Positions 47,043 to 60,110 are shown, numbered from the stretch's first letter. The stretch is 64,000 nucleotides of DNA from Casuarina equisetifolia (GCA_028551475.1 CM052358.1:25880853-25944852); one strand, 5' to 3'. Notes: generated by a model not told the origin, from the sequence alone. Numbers and translations: made by a program.

Positions 47043-48667
47043 AAGCAAAATAAACATAGGCAATCCAGTCTACCGTCAGTTAGAATAAAATGTTCTAGAA
47101 GCATGCATTTGCAGGCAAACCCTATGCATATTCTCCTTCTATCTCTGACCTGTAAGCTGTTTCTTTTTATGCCGTTCTCTTTCCATTGATAGATAGCCTA
47201 TGTATTTGACCCAAAGGCTTTCTTTGTATCATTTCAATTTATACCCAATACGGGGCATTCTCTGCAACACTATTATCCTAAATCCTAAGCCCTATCACTT
47301 GACCATTTTGTTCTTTGGACATGGACAATAATGTGACATCTATGTTTTTAGTACATAGGTAAAGTAGATGGAGCTTTTGTGGAAGTAATATTACACAATT
47401 CCTTCATATTTATTTTGTTTGAAAACCTTTGTAACATTTTGAAAGTTATTTATTCATGAAAAATTAATTTTTATTAACACCTATAAAGTTTTAAATTATT
47501 AAAGTTGTCCAAAATGGATTGAATGTGTTAAGTAGAATCTTTCATGTACAAAATATCATCTTGGAATTCTTATTTGGCATGGCATTTAGGGTTATATAAA
47601 ATTTATTTTGGCATGACCATAACTTGCTTATACAAAATGATTATATATACAAAAAATGCACTTTTGCATTTCGTGCCCCACTCACCTATGCTACAAAATG
47701 ATGTAAACCAAACCCACTTCTACTTAGGTTGCTCACATTTTCACAAAGTGAAAACCTACTTTTAATCGCTTGCATACAACAAAAACACAAGTTCCCAAGC
47801 CTAAATATTAAAGAATCTTGAGTCTCGAAACCTAGATAATAGCAGGCCTCACTAGAACACCTAGTCCCACGTAGCAGCAATACCATGTGAACATTCATAT
47901 CATGGATTTTTGTTAATATAATGGAGATTTTTCTGAACAAGGTTAATAACATTCTTATTTGCATAAATAAGCTACATATTAACAAATGCAATTGGAAAGG
48001 AATGTTGGTTTTGACTTCCCGTGAGAGAAGGATTACGCCTTCTCTTAGGACACTCTTTCTTTTTGGATATCAGTAAAATAACCCTTATCCCAAACCAAGC
48101 ACACCAGTCACCAATTTCAAGGACTCTAGAGGGTCTTCAAGGGGTGTCCGACGTCAAATTGTTAAAAAATTAAAATTTGCAATGGTATTCGAGAGAGACA
48201 CATAAATAAATTTGTTCTAGATTGAAAATACATAGACTTCTGCCCATATTTATCGAGTAGAATAGACAATAATAATCGGCTTAATTGGTCATAAAGCTCA
48301 AATGTACTAGATATCTAAGCCTATGAACCTGTTTTCAATAATGGTCTCGAGCTAAATGTTTTGAAGAATCAAAACATCAACTTTATAGCCCAAATTTTAG
48401 TGGACTAAAGGTCTAAATTGATTAATGAGCTCAAAGTCTGATTGATTTGGTGGGCTTGGGCCGTAATGATTTTGGGCTATCAATCTTAATAATTTGAACT
48501 CGTAGGCCCAATAATTCTATCCTCATGCCCAACAATTTTGGCACACAAGCTTAATAATACGTGGTTTGTAAGTTCGACAGTATTAGATTACAGGTCCCAT
48601 AATTTTGAGCATGAAAACCAATTTTTACCTCAAGCTTGATCTCATTTCTTCAAGTTTGGTTTTCGTC
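47043..48667. other. AT-rich intergenic region upstream of TNL3
   Basis: No gene is seen. A short piece at 47340-47400 resembles the 23-25 kb tandem unit. Confidence 0.4.
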
Positions 48668-48736
48668 ATGAAAATAGCTTCTACGGGCAATCCGCCTGCC
48701 CCTTCAACTTCTTCTTCCTCCTCTTCTTCTTCTTAA
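48668..48736 (+). pseudogene. Extra copy of a TNL start region, 22 codons then stop
   Basis: ATG at 48668 opens a frame resembling MASTGT...PAPS plus a Ser run and ends at TAA 48734-48736. The upstream bases TTTCGTCATGAAAATAGCTT parallel TTTCGTCCGGAAAATGGCTT before the TNL3 ATG. The 5' end of TNL3 was therefore duplicated locally over about 160 bp. Confidence 0.6.
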
Positions 48737-48829
48737 ACTTTGCTTTGGTTTCTTATGAATACAGTACGTCGTGTAATTAACAGAGCTAAGGAACTGCTAT
48801 TCCTGCTTGGTCGGACTTTCGTCCGGAAA

Positions 48830-51800
48830 ATGGCTTCTACAGGCACTCTGCCAGCCCTTCACTTTCTCCTTCTCTTCTCCATCTCCTCTGCGGAAATACG
48901 AGGTTTTTCTCAGTTTTCGCGGTCCCGACACCCGCTATGGTTTTGCAGACACTCTCTATCACGCTGTAAACGATAGAGGGATTGTTGTCTTTAGAGACGA
49001 AGAGGGCCCGGAGCTAGGAGAAGAAGTTAATCCAGCTCTCAAGAGTGCAATAGAAGAATCCAAATACGCGGTCGTTATTGTCTCAGAGCAATTCGCTAAC
49101 TCTAAAGCGTGCTTATTTGAGCTGACCGTGATAATGGAATGCCGACGAATGGGACGCCTAACTGTTGTTCCAGTTTTCTACAAAGTGGATGCCTCCGACG
49201 TGGGAAACCTTACGAATAATTTTGGAGATCATTTCGCTAAACTTGAAGACAATCCCAAAGTTGGGAAAGAGCAATGGGAAAAGTGGAGATCTATTTTGGT
49301 GGAATTAGCTGAATCCTCCATGGATCCCAAACTCGACGAAAACCTATCAGAATCGTGTGGACGTGCTCTTAAGGGATTGACCAATCTCCGCGTGCGCCAT
49401 ATAAAAAACTGGTATCATTTTTGTAATTTGTTACGCTAAACTGATGGATTAGCCTGATAAATTTTATTTACTCTCCTAATAAATAGATTTAGAGCAACTT
49501 CTAGTTTTTTTTTTTTTTTTGGAATACAGTTCTAAATTAGCTTTATTTATTTATTTATTTATTTTTTATTTACAGCTATGAAACACCAGTTGCTCGAGAA
49601 ATCATTACAAAGATATATGATAAATTGGCAGGTAACTCCTCCAGCATTTCTGAGCCTCTCATTGGAACAGAATCCCAAGAGCAGGGAATCATGAAGTTGC
49701 TCAATATAGAAGATCCTGTTCGTGTCATTGGGATTTGTGGGTTGCCAGGAATTGGGAAGACAGTTTTAGCAGAAGTCATTTACAACAAAATTTCTCCTCA
49801 ATTTGATGGTCGGTGCTTCATTCGTATTGGAAAAACAACTGAACACAAGGATCTTGTTGACTATCAAAAGAAACTCATCTATGGTATTCTCCGCAGCAAT
49901 TTTGGAGAACAAAAGCAGGACGATTACGAAGTAAAGAAGGCGCTGCGGAACAGACTAAGAGAAAGAAAGGTGTTCATTGTTCTTGACGATGTGCGGCATG
50001 ACGTCCAGGTAAAGGAACTGGCAGAGAGTCTTGAATGGTTTGGTTATGGAAGTAAAATTATTATTACAAGCCGGCATCGTTATTTGCCGCATCTGCGCCA
50101 GTACAATGTTTATGAGGTTCAGCCGCTAAACGAGAAAGATGCTTTGCAGCTTTTCTGTTTGAAGGCCTTCAACCAATGTGACCCTAAAGACGGCTTTTGG
50201 TACTTGGCTAGAAAAATTATTAGTCACACAGGACGCTTTCCTCTTGTGCTTAATACTTTTGGTTCGTACTTATCTCCCAGGCTGGATAAGGAATTTTGGT
50301 ATGGTTACCTAAGAGAACTAGGTGCAAGTTTTGAAGATCCTGTTTCGAAGACACTTTTTAAAAGTCTTGAGGAACTAGCTCCTAATCAAAGAGAGTTGGT
50401 TTTAGATATTGCATGTTTTTTCAATGGATATTTATATGGCCATTCTAAACATATATTAGAAACTTTTGATTATATTTCAATCTTGAAGTTTTGAAGGACA
50501 AATCTTTTATAGGGATCTCAAATGAGGGGAAATGGTTGATGCATGATATTACAGTAGATGTGGCTAAAAAATTTGCTAAGAGGAGTAGATTGATTCAGCT
50601 AGAAGATATTGCTTATGAACTGGAGATAGGTACTATAATGCCTAAAGTAAGTGTCCCTTGTTCCAATTTTTAGATGTATTTATCAAATATTTTCACCTCT
50701 GAATTTATTTATTTATTTGGTTTGTAGGAAAATCCTAACATAAAAGGCATTGTCCTTCAATGTTCTTTACAAGAAGAGAAAAGATTTAGTTTAAAGGCTT
50801 TATCAATAATGGTAAACTTGAGAATGCTTAAAATTGAATATGATTGGAAATATAAATGGAATTGTTAAAAAGTGAAATGGTTGGGAGATTAGCTTGAACT
50901 AAGTACAGAGTTACGCATCATGGAATGAGAAGGATATCCTTTAAACTCCTTGCCAACTGATTCAAATTTTGGAATCAAGCTTGTTAAGCTCGAATTGAAT
51001 GATAGTAAAATCAAAACACTATGGAATGGAGAAAAGGTACCGTTGTGCCTTTTATGCAAATAAATTTTTTTCCTTCCTTCTCTCTCTCTCTTTCTCTTTT
51101 CCTTAATTATTTTTTCCTTCATTTAATAGTTTGTTATCCTATACAGAGTCTTCCAGAATTAAAGCACCTACACTTAAGCTCATTGGAGGAATTGATTGTC
51201 ATACTAGACTTTAGTGGAAGCCCAAAGCTTGAGATTCTAAGTGTTTATCTTTGCAAGAAATTGTCTACCCTCTCCCCTTCAGTTGGAAAGCTCGAACTGC
51301 TCAAAGAGTTGTTAATAGAAGAATGAAAAAATCTTCAAGAACTTCCAAATAAAATAATCTCAACTTCCTTTAAATGTCTTTTTCTTGTTCGGTGTTCAAA
51401 GGTCAAACAGTGTCCAAATATTCCACATAGTTTGAAATGTTTGCAACGTCTTTTTATTAGCGGTACCTCTATAGGAGTAGAAGGGTTACCTTTCTCAGAT
51501 GAGAGATTACCGTCTTTAAAGATCTTTCAAGCATTTCGAACCCACCTAGAAGAATTGCCATCCTTCATTTTTTCTTCGGAGAAACTTGAAGTTTTATGTA
51601 TCAAGCCTTTTCAATTAGATCTCAATCCCAAATTTCGGCTCCCTGCCACGTTTCCAAACTTAAGCTCTCTAAGATACTTAGCTCTGTGTGGTTTTAATGC
51701 GTCAAATGATACAAGACTTATTAATCTTAGTGGTTTATCCTCATTAAAACATTTAGAACTGTCTAATAGTAACTTTCCAAATATATTAGATATTATCAGT

Positions 51801-53223
51801 CAAGTTCCTAACCTTTGTACTCTTAAGTTATTTGGCTGTGAAAAAGTTCAAAAATTGTTAGAGGCTCAATTCTTTAATTGCTTAAACTTAGGATCTTTAA
51901 GAGACACTGGATTTGAGTGATTGCAATCTAAAAACCATTCCTGAAACAATTGGTCTCTGCTCCTTGCTTTCCACGTTGTGTCTGAGGAATAACTACTTTA
52001 CAAAATTACCGGATAGCATCTGGAAACTTTCAAAGCTTGAGACGCTTGAATTATGTGGTTGTATCTTTCTTGACTCATTGCCAAAACTGCCATTAAGTTT
52101 AGATTCCTTGTCGTTAAGATATTGTCCAAAGTTGCTGGGGTACGAGACGGGCCTTTTTTCTTTTACAGTTGCCTATGTTGGCTTCGATGAAAAGCCCCAC
52201 CAGGTCCTGTATCTGCGTTCTGATGAATACGAAGACTCATACGAAGACTTACACGAGGACTCAGAGGAAGACTTAGACGAAGAGGTATCGGTATAATTGC
52301 ATCAAATTTACGAAATAATTGTTGTTACTCCTAGTTAGCCAAAGAACTGTTATTAAGGTTTTTTTTTTTTTTCCCCATTTTAACTTTTTGTTTTTGGTTC
52401 TACAGATGGACCCTGTGTTCCCATGTGTGGTGTGTGGCCCTGCCCAAAAATCACCAAATCAAGCGTTGTTCCCTCATAAAACCAGTCATTCCAATAGAGA
52501 AATTGAAATCGATATGGATTTGAATGCGTACGATGAGGGATTCGAACCGTGGGCATGTGTTTTGTTCATTGTTTATGAAGTCCATCATGGGAATGAGGAA
52601 AGAGCAAGCAAAAAGCAAGGGATTGATGAGCCTGAGAATTCAGATTCTGGAGCATCTAAGGGTCGTAACTGTATTTTTCCTGAGTTGGATTGTGAAATAT
52701 GTGAAATGGAAGGCGATGAAGTCATTGAACGAAAATCCTTTGTCGTTTCTGTACCTGAAGCGGCCCAATTTGGGTCGTCATATGGAGTCTGGGTGTTTAT
52801 AAATCTCACACGTCTCCTTTTAGATCCGCTATCCCATGATATAAGATGGAGCTACTCAGTTTCAATTAAAGAAAGAAACGAGAATGTGGAGTTGAAGGAG
52901 TGCTGGGCGCGTCTAATTTCTTTCGAGAAATCAATCGCATTTCCCGATCTGGTTTAGACACAAAAAGCCTCGCTGATTCTTTGGAATGTGTTCTAGAAGA
53001 TTTTGTTCGTGTCGATCATCCCAGAAGGAGTGATAGCTATAGCTATCACTATAGCTATAGTTATGGTGATGATGACGGCTGGAGCGATTTCAATGATTGT
53101 GGCGATGGCAGTGATAGCGAGGATGGGGGCGATGGCGGCGATAGCGAGGGCGATGATGACGGCGATAGCGATGGCGATGATCGTGGCGATGGCAGTGACA
53201 CTGATGGTAACGTGGAGCTTTAG
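48830..53223 (+). pseudogene. TNL3: TIR-NB-ARC-LRR-C-JID resistance gene, heavily broken
   Basis: Probable exons: 48830-49411, 49576-50646, 50728-51036, 51147-52284, 52406-53235 (stop at 53223). The only plausible ATG (48830) is in a different frame from the TIR (RKYEVFLSFRGPDTR). NB-ARC has P-loop GLPGIGKTV, kinase-2 LDDVR, RNBS-B KIIITSR, a GLPL region reduced to GRFPLVL, RNBS-D LDIACFFNGY and MHD. One base is missing near 50480. Exon 3 has three stops (one TGA where Trp is expected). Exon 4 has a TGA at 51324-51326 and a frameshift near 51910. Exon 5 shifts near 52925. The C-terminus ends in an acidic Gly-Asp-Ser tail from a minisatellite. Confidence 0.88.
53030..53215 (+). repeat. Coding minisatellite: AGCTAT units then GATGGC-like units
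   Basis: Bases 53035-53064 repeat AGCTAT-like hexamers (Ser-Tyr), and 53066-53205 repeat GATGGC/GATAGC-like units (Asp-Gly/Asp-Ser). In the TNL3 frame this yields a strongly acidic tail not present in TNL1 or TNL2. Confidence 0.8.
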
Positions 53224-53320
53224 AATGCTGATCAGGTTTGTTCTCTTTCTTGTCTATCGTCATTGTTATTTTATTGTTGATTTATTGTGAAACATAAATT
53301 TTTATATTATTTTTTCAGTG

Positions 53321-53395
53321 GGCACGAGTGGTCCAATGAGCATTAAGAAGCTTTTTTTAGGAAAGTCTTCAACCGCAGGGTGTCTTGAGCAAAAA
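53321..53395 (+). other. Conserved 3' UTR exon after TNL3
   Basis: Acceptor TTTTTTCAG at about 53311-53319. The core GGAAAGTCTTCAACCGCAGG matches the TNL1 copy. A donor-like CAGGTTTG at 53235/53236, 12 bases after the stop codon, would splice to it. Confidence 0.5.
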
Positions 53396-54004
53396 GTCCT
53401 TTTTTTTTTTTCCTTTTCTTTTTTTAGGAAACTTTTTGTTGCAAATATTTGACTGAGCTGAATTTATTCTTTCGAGAAAATTTTATTAAATTTTATACTT
53501 ACCCTTACTTTTAATTATAAACTTATTTGTTTGGACTTTCTTTCTTTTTTCTTCTCAATTTTATAGTATGTCCAAATTTTTATCATTTTTATTTAGTTAC
53601 TTTGATCTAAATTTGTAAATGTATCATAATTTTTATTTTATCCTCTAATAACTAACTTTTAAAATAATTTTAATACTGATGAATTTAGTTCTATAGCAGT
53701 TGTTATCATCTTTCAATTTATGCAAAGGTTAAATATGGTGTGGAGAGAGATTTTTGTAAAACATTTTGTTAATTAGACGTGTCACGGCCGTGTGTCCACT
53801 AAAGGAATTGAAGAGACCAACTCTATTCATCATGAAGTAAATTTTGAGAAAAAGGTTGCACGCCTTGAGGCTTTATTTCTTTTACTTTTATTACTAATGT
53901 ATCTTCCTTTTATTATTAATTTCTTTTCCTTTTTCCTATTTTGGCTGCTGAAGTTCATTTGGATGGCATACTACGTGAGGCTACAATGAGATGGTATCGC
54001 TTTC
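53396..54004. other. TNL3 3' flank
   Basis: AT-rich, sharing short phrases with the other TNL 3' flanks. No gene is seen. Confidence 0.45.
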
Positions 54005-54525
54005 TTGTGGGCAACGGCTGATGTGAATGGAAAACGCACAATTGCTATCTTGATATATTACAAAGTCCATGGAATTCAACTGCGGGACTCGTCTGTTAGA
54101 TTTTTCTGATGATTTAGCATTCCTTGATTATCTAGAGTTCAATGATGATACGGTGTCCTTAATGATTAAGTGTTTTGTGGAGTAATTGGAAGGATTTCTG
54201 ACGCACTTTCAGCCCACGAATTCCTCATCCATGGTCTTGTCACAGTCCGGGGTGGCATCAAACATGAATAATTCGATTGGTTGAATTAATGTAGAGATAT
54301 AGATGGTCATCAAGTTCGGGCTGCCACTCCGACTTATTTATCCGTTAGAAGAGGTAAAACCCATTCAATCTGCTTCTTATTTGTTGTCATTATTAGTTTT
54401 CTGTTCGTTCCTCTGAGGAGTAAAATTTTTTATTGTTAGTTTTCTGTCCTCATGACCTTCGGAGTCTTCATCCGTACGGTATCCTGTGTATATCACAGGT
54501 TTGCGAGCCTTAGTTCATCACATGT
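54005..54525 (+). pseudogene. TNL fragment B1: C-JID exon piece and 3' UTR exon
   Basis: Bases 54008-54075 closely match TNL1 exon 5 at 7853-7911 (the GCACAATTGCTAT, ATATATTA and AAGTCCATGGA strings). The 3' UTR exon follows at 54445-54525. Bases 54230-54525 pair with 10310-10615 of fragment A1. Confidence 0.65.
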
Positions 54526-56095
54526 TGTAACATGCTTCATTTAATTTTGTTCTTTGTTCTTACTTAGTTGTCTTTTGTTTTAATTGACTCTTGTGTCTGT
54601 TTGCTATTATTTACTTTATTTGTTGTCACTATTTGACCAAGTTGAATTTGTAGGATGAGGTTTTACTTAATCCTCTAATTTTAATTATAAATTCAATTGT
54701 TTTGAGTTTTTTTTTCATTTTTTCTGAAAAGTTAATGATATAGCATAATTTTTTTCATTTTTAATTATTTTTATTATAAAATTTTGACTTTAGTAAAATT
54801 TTTATTTTATACTTTAACAATTAACTAGTGCTAAAACTTTATTTGACACTAATTAGAAGCAAGAGAAGAACACAAGTTGATGCTCACATTTTGGAATCAC
54901 TTTTTATTGCTAATGGACTTACTTTCCTAGTTTTGGTCATCATCTTTTAATTTCTCAAGTTTTTAAATATGATGTTGAGGCATAAACTATTAGGAAATAT
55001 TTTTATTGATTGCTTTTTCTTTATAATTTCTTGTCAATGATGAAACATTAGATCAATTGAATGCGACTAAGACTTGTGTGGCTAAGATGCTCATTATTTT
55101 CAAGTTGATTTGTTTTTAACAAAATTCATGTTATTCTCACCTATGAGAGTTTGATGTAGAATTCTTAAAAATTTATGATGCAATATTTATATTAAAATTT
55201 GTTATTCAGTGATAATATTTGTAGTAATTGTTTCTTTGATGCATGTGATTTTATCTTTTTATTTTTGTATTAAATATGCATAAGAATGGTATGAGGAACT
55301 TTTCTTCTTTTCATAATTATTTAACTAGACAACGTTTTTGAAAGAAAATCAAAGGACTTCTTAAATCTTGATTTAAACATTGTGTTGTCCTTTACATGGT
55401 GCACTTGATGCATCAATATTAGCTTGACAATAGCATGTCCATCAACATCCAATAGATAGAGGCCCACCTCTCCTTGCAACATAACATTTGATTGAAGCAT
55501 GGCCTTCTAATCTTGTAGTGTTTCTCAAGAGAATTTCTATGGGTAAAAAAAGTATTTTAATCTCAAGTCAATATTTTTGGTTGATCTCTAGTGAATTTAC
55601 CTTTGTTAGCCTATATAATAGTTCAAATCATTAAATATAAATTTCTGACGCATTGTCATTTATTAAACTCCTATACTCTTTGGAAGCTTTAGATAAAATG
55701 TTTGATAGGTTATTGCTAAAATTTTAGAATCACCTTTTTATTTCTTCTTTTGCTTTACCATAAATTTTGACCTCTATATGAATGTGCCATCAAAAGGGTA
55801 CCTATATTAGATTCATAAGAGTGCATGTCACCTTTAGCAAATGTCAGAAAAATTGGATTTTCTTCAAAAAAAAGGACTTTTTAGGTTCAATACAAGAAAG
55901 TCACTATCCATTCTCAACTTATTGTTTGTTGATATCTTGTTTTCAATCAATCTATATTAGTATTTTCATTGCCACAATTTTGAGAAGTAAACAAGCCAAT
56001 ATTATGATCTATTTCTTACTTATTGAGTAGTTTTTGGTGACTTGCATGAGGTAAGCATTATAGATTAAAAGATAAATGCACAAGAATGGTCTAAG
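54526..56095. other. AT-rich spacer, duplicate of 10616-12119
   Basis: No gene is seen. The order of shared phrases is the same as downstream of TNL1. Confidence 0.5.
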
Positions 56096-57270
56096 ATTTA
56101 TAAATATCAAATTGTTTCCAAAAAGACCTTTGTGATTATCAAAGGAGGGTGTTGTTCCCTACTCTCGACTTTAATTTATCTAGGAAAAATTTATAAAGTT
56201 ACCAGAAAGTCTATGAGCACTTGCCATCTTCAAAACAATTTTTTTTTTTTTGAAAGATTGTACCTACATTATTACCAAATTCGGCATTGAGAATTGTTTT
56301 ATTTGAAATTAAGAAATTGTCAAATGTTGATGCCATTTGATCAACAACTAGATAAGGGGGTTCTAATTGAAATGTTAATGTGTTCATTCTTCTACAGTTG
56401 TCTATCTTGGTTTTGATGACAAGCTTTAGAGACCTCATATCTGCATTCATAGAAACCTCCATGGGAGAGTAATCTAGTGAGTTTCTCAATCCCCTTTGTA
56501 ACATACATGTTTCACAGTTTGAAATAAACAATTTTATTTTTGGTAATAACTTGAAAGTATTGCGTTTTGCCCTTGATTCTTTGTCTTCTATTTTGTTTAC
56601 AGCCTTACTATATTAATTCTATGTGGCATGTGGCCCAAGTGAGGTAGCCAAAATCCCAAATTGGCTCAAAGAGACCCACTTCCAGAGGAGAATTAAAACT
56701 CTTATGGATTGGGATTTGGATTCGGTCGGACCAAAGGCATGTACTGTTGTTGATTGTTTGTAAAGTCGTTGCTCCAGGTACTGCAAGACATCGGAAGCTT
56801 GGAATAAGCGCTCGTCTACTAAATTTTTCTGATGATCCAGAGTTGCTCGGTGATACACGGATGATTGATTATTCAGAATTGTCTAGAGGTAAACTATTAT
56901 AACAGGGGCTCTCTTTGGAGGAGATTATACGCCCCACGTCGATGAAGTTGCTATTGGAATTTCTCGGCCTGGTTTTGACTTATCTATTCTTTATTTGGCT
57001 AGATACTTCCTTTGAACGTTCGTGGCCCCATAAAATAAATGCAGTAGCAGATGTGGTGAGATTTACTCAAGCGTTAAAAATGTTATTTCGATTTTCTCTC
57101 TCTTTCTTTTTCACAATCCTTACTATTTTACTAATAATAAACTGTTGGGGAACGTAACATTTTCATGAATAACTTTTCAGTGCTTATGGGCGATTTAATC
57201 GGCCTTACAGAACTTTTTGCTGGTAGTCTTCCGTTGCACGGTGTCCCAGGCATATGACAGTTACCTTCAT
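56096..57270 (+). pseudogene. TNL fragment B2: end of LRR, C-JID exon, 3' UTR exon
   Basis: Bases 56170-56350 are the LRR-like remnant and 56395-56485 the end of exon 4 with a GTGAGT donor. Bases 56600-56770 are the start of exon 5 (VAKIPNWLKE-like), 56915-57010 the end of exon 5 (an I-S-R-P-G-F-D phrase matching ISLPGLD of TNL1), and 57190-57265 the 3' UTR exon. Frames are broken. It is the counterpart of fragment A2. Confidence 0.65.
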
Positions 57271-58000
57271 ATAGTTTTTTTTTTTTTTTGGTGTTTGGGT
57301 TGTCTTTTATTTCACAAATACTTGCTCTATTTGTTGGTCCCAATTCATAAAAACTTTATCAGTTATTTTTTATTCTTGAATGTTCTATAGCTTTTATTTA
57401 CTTTTTGATTAAAAAATAATCTTAAAAATTTATTTAAACTTACAAGTCATTTTCAAGAAAAAAAATAAAAATTAATATTTTCATAGTAAAATAGCTTTTT
57501 AGTGTTGATAAAGTTAGTTTTCTAGTGCTTATCGCTATCTTTCAATTTTTTTGAAGTTGTTAAATGTGAATCCAAACAAAGATTTTTATGAGATATTTTA
57601 TTGAATATGTTTTACTACATAATTATTGAATATATTTTACTTGATAATTATTGTCATAGATAAAAATAGATCAGTTGGACAAAATTATAGGCATTTTATG
57701 ACAACGATGCTAATTATTGAGCTTAAAATTCTTAAAAAAAATTATGTTGTTGTAATAATTTTTTTTAGAGATTGCTCTGACATTCTTGAAAATTAATGAT
57801 GCAACATTTATATCAAAATCTTTGTTTGTGAGTTGGAAGTCATGTATATTGTGTAATATACAAGGGTGTACATGGGTTTGAATTGCCTTCCATTTGGCTG
57901 GATAGAGCTTCAGTGTTGCTAAACAAACGATTGAATATTTTCAATAATGTTTGATCATTTATGTGGGAGGTAAAGGGTTGCTGGACGTCCCGCCTTATCT
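57271..58000. other. AT-rich intergenic region
   Basis: Resembles TNL 3' flanks over its first part. No gene is seen. Confidence 0.4.
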
Positions 58001-58107
58001 GATTCGGTGTCTGAAGCAAATCTGGTTTTTCTCAGATCGACAAGAAGACTCTGCTTTTCACTATACAACTACGACTTTGCCTTTCCCGTCAGAAGCCCAG
58101 CCTCGCA
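58001..58107 (+). repeat. Second copy of the 46932-47042 repeat
   Basis: See the entry at 46932. This copy stays open in one frame for 65 codons, but I recognise no family. Confidence 0.5.
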
Positions 58108-58522
58108 AGCGCCGATTGAGCACAGAAAAACAATTGCAACGTTGCTGAAAGCTGTGTTGTGCTATCTTAAAGCGGGAGGCCCATCTCAAAACCCAGGACA
58201 TTAGTAAAGCGCATTACATCTCCGTCCAGTTCCGATGTGGAAGAATCCACATGCTATTTCCGACATTGGAATTCGTTACAATTGCATCAAACAAATGCGT
58301 TTTCTTGTTTCTTCCTTTCGAAGAAGTTCGTTACTTCTTTATATTATTCACCTATTTATTGTTGCTAAACTTTCGACAAATATTGACTTGGATTTTTCCA
58401 CCTAACTCGACAAAGAAACTTGTCTCAATTGGTTGGTTTTGGTCTAAAGTTTTTAGTAAGTCTTGTTCGTGATTTTTTTTAAAAATATTGTATATACTAA
58501 AGCTATTACATATCTAAAATAA

Positions 58523-58562
58523 ATGTTTTAATGTTTTAATGTTTTAATGTTTTAATGTTTTA
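58523..58562 (+). repeat. Five tandem ATGTTTTA units
   Basis: Perfect 8-bp repeat, five copies, 130 bp past the end of the UGT-like pseudogene. Confidence 0.9.
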
Positions 58563-58695
58563 AAGTAACGTCTACATTTTCCGGAAACTTTCGAGCACCA
58601 CTTGCTGAACATGGAAGTTTTGGGAGATAAAAGGAACGAAAAGAGAAGCAACCCTTGAACTTACAGTTCAAGAGTCAAAGTTTTGGGCGTCAATT

Positions 58696-60110
58696 TCAGT
58701 TCACTGTTGGTACAACAATGTTTCTTGACATGGCCTCAATCAACCCTCCAATTGAAGCAAATGAAGATCCCCCGTCCATTACAGCCTTCCTGCTCTTCCC
58801 ACTCATGCCTTTCATCCTCCTTGTGATCTCACTGTCACAATCCATCACAGATTTCACCGCTTTCTCAATCTCCTCAGCCTTCACAAGCTCACCACCTGGC
58901 CTGTAATCCGATTTCAGCTCCACCTTCAATCCCAGATCCTGCGCCATCTGAAAAGCATTGATTTGTTGTTGTGCATAAATCGGCCACGCTACAATTGGTA
59001 CGCCATGCCACAAGCTCTCCAAGATGGAGTTCCACCCACAATGGGATACAAACCCGCCGACAGCTTCGTGCGCCAGGACTTCCACCTGTGGGACCCATCC
59101 ACATAGCATTCCAATTTGTCTCGTCCTTTCTAAGAATCCCGGCGGCAAGACCTCGAGATTCCGGGGATCAAGCGGCGAGGCATGCTTATCGGTGGATGCC
59201 AAACGCATGGACCAGAGGAATCGGTGTCCACTCCACTCAAGGCCAATCCCAATCTCTTTCAACTGCGGTGGACTGAAGCTCCCCCAACTCCCAAAGCACA
59301 AGAACACCACGGATGATGGAGGCTGTTCGTCGAGCCACTTGCAAATCTTATCGCGTTCGGTGTCATTTTCATCTGAAAATGTTTCACTAGTGAAGTGGAT
59401 TTCCGTAGACAGGGGGTATTCCATCATCCAAAAGGGAGTTGAACGCATGGGATTCCAGCTCATAGAACGTATTTACCACAATACCCTGGGCCTCTTTAAG
59501 CCTTCTTCCATGGTTTAGCATAGAGATGTAGCCACCCTCTTTGTTGAACGCAAATGAAGGTAAAGCACTAGGTGGAACAGGGTTGACATAACTCGGTATG
59601 ATTGACTCAGGATCCGATTGATTAAACTCGATACCAACCTGCGCATGCCGCGCTGGGAGGCAGAGCAAGAAACCAAGAAGGGCTGCGCTGGAGGTGAGGA
59701 AGACGTAAGATGGAACGCCAAGGTCATGTGTCACATCAATCATGGCGGTGCAAAGCATATCCACCACTAAGAAGTGGGATCGACTTGGATAACAACCAGT
59801 TAACGATAGCTTCTTTGATATGAGATATGTGCCTCTCAATGTAATCGGTCAGATATTTTTCCCCAGACTGAAGGAGAAGCTCTTCTGGAGGAGGATCTGC
59901 TCGAGGAAGATGGATGAAATTTATATGAGGATGAGAGGCCGCAATTGATTGAATGTATGCATCCGAGATGTGTTCAAAAGCTGACCTCATCATGAGAACG
60001 GTGATTGAGAAACGGTCATCTTGATCAAGTAAACACCTTGCAAACTCCATTGTGGAGACTAGGTGACCCACTGCCGGAGTAGGGACGAACACCAACTCCA
60101 ACGTGGACAT
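58696..60110 (-). pseudogene. UGT71-like UDP-glycosyltransferase, two frameshifts
   Basis: Family 1 glycosyltransferase, which moves sugar from UDP-sugar to small acceptors in the cytosol. It is intronless and full length (about 471 codons; the family is about 460-485). The start MSTLELVFVPTPAVGHLVST at 60110 carries the conserved catalytic His in GH. Frame 1 fails near 59782 and frame 2 near 59388-59407, each as +1 or -2. The last frame holds a complete 44-residue PSPG box (WVPQVEVLAHEAVGG, HCGWNS, ending AQQ) at about 59100-58967; the final Gln suggests UDP-glucose. It is pseudogenic as read, unless the two frameshifts are sequence errors. Confidence 0.88.

Noticed and set aside
59387-59463. 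ATG at 59463 as an independent start for a short UGT
   Set aside because: It is an accidental Met in the third frame; homology to the UGT in that frame begins only near 59397.
58971-59518. + strand frames of up to 164 codons opposite the UGT
   Set aside because: The UGT motifs on the - strand explain the openness.
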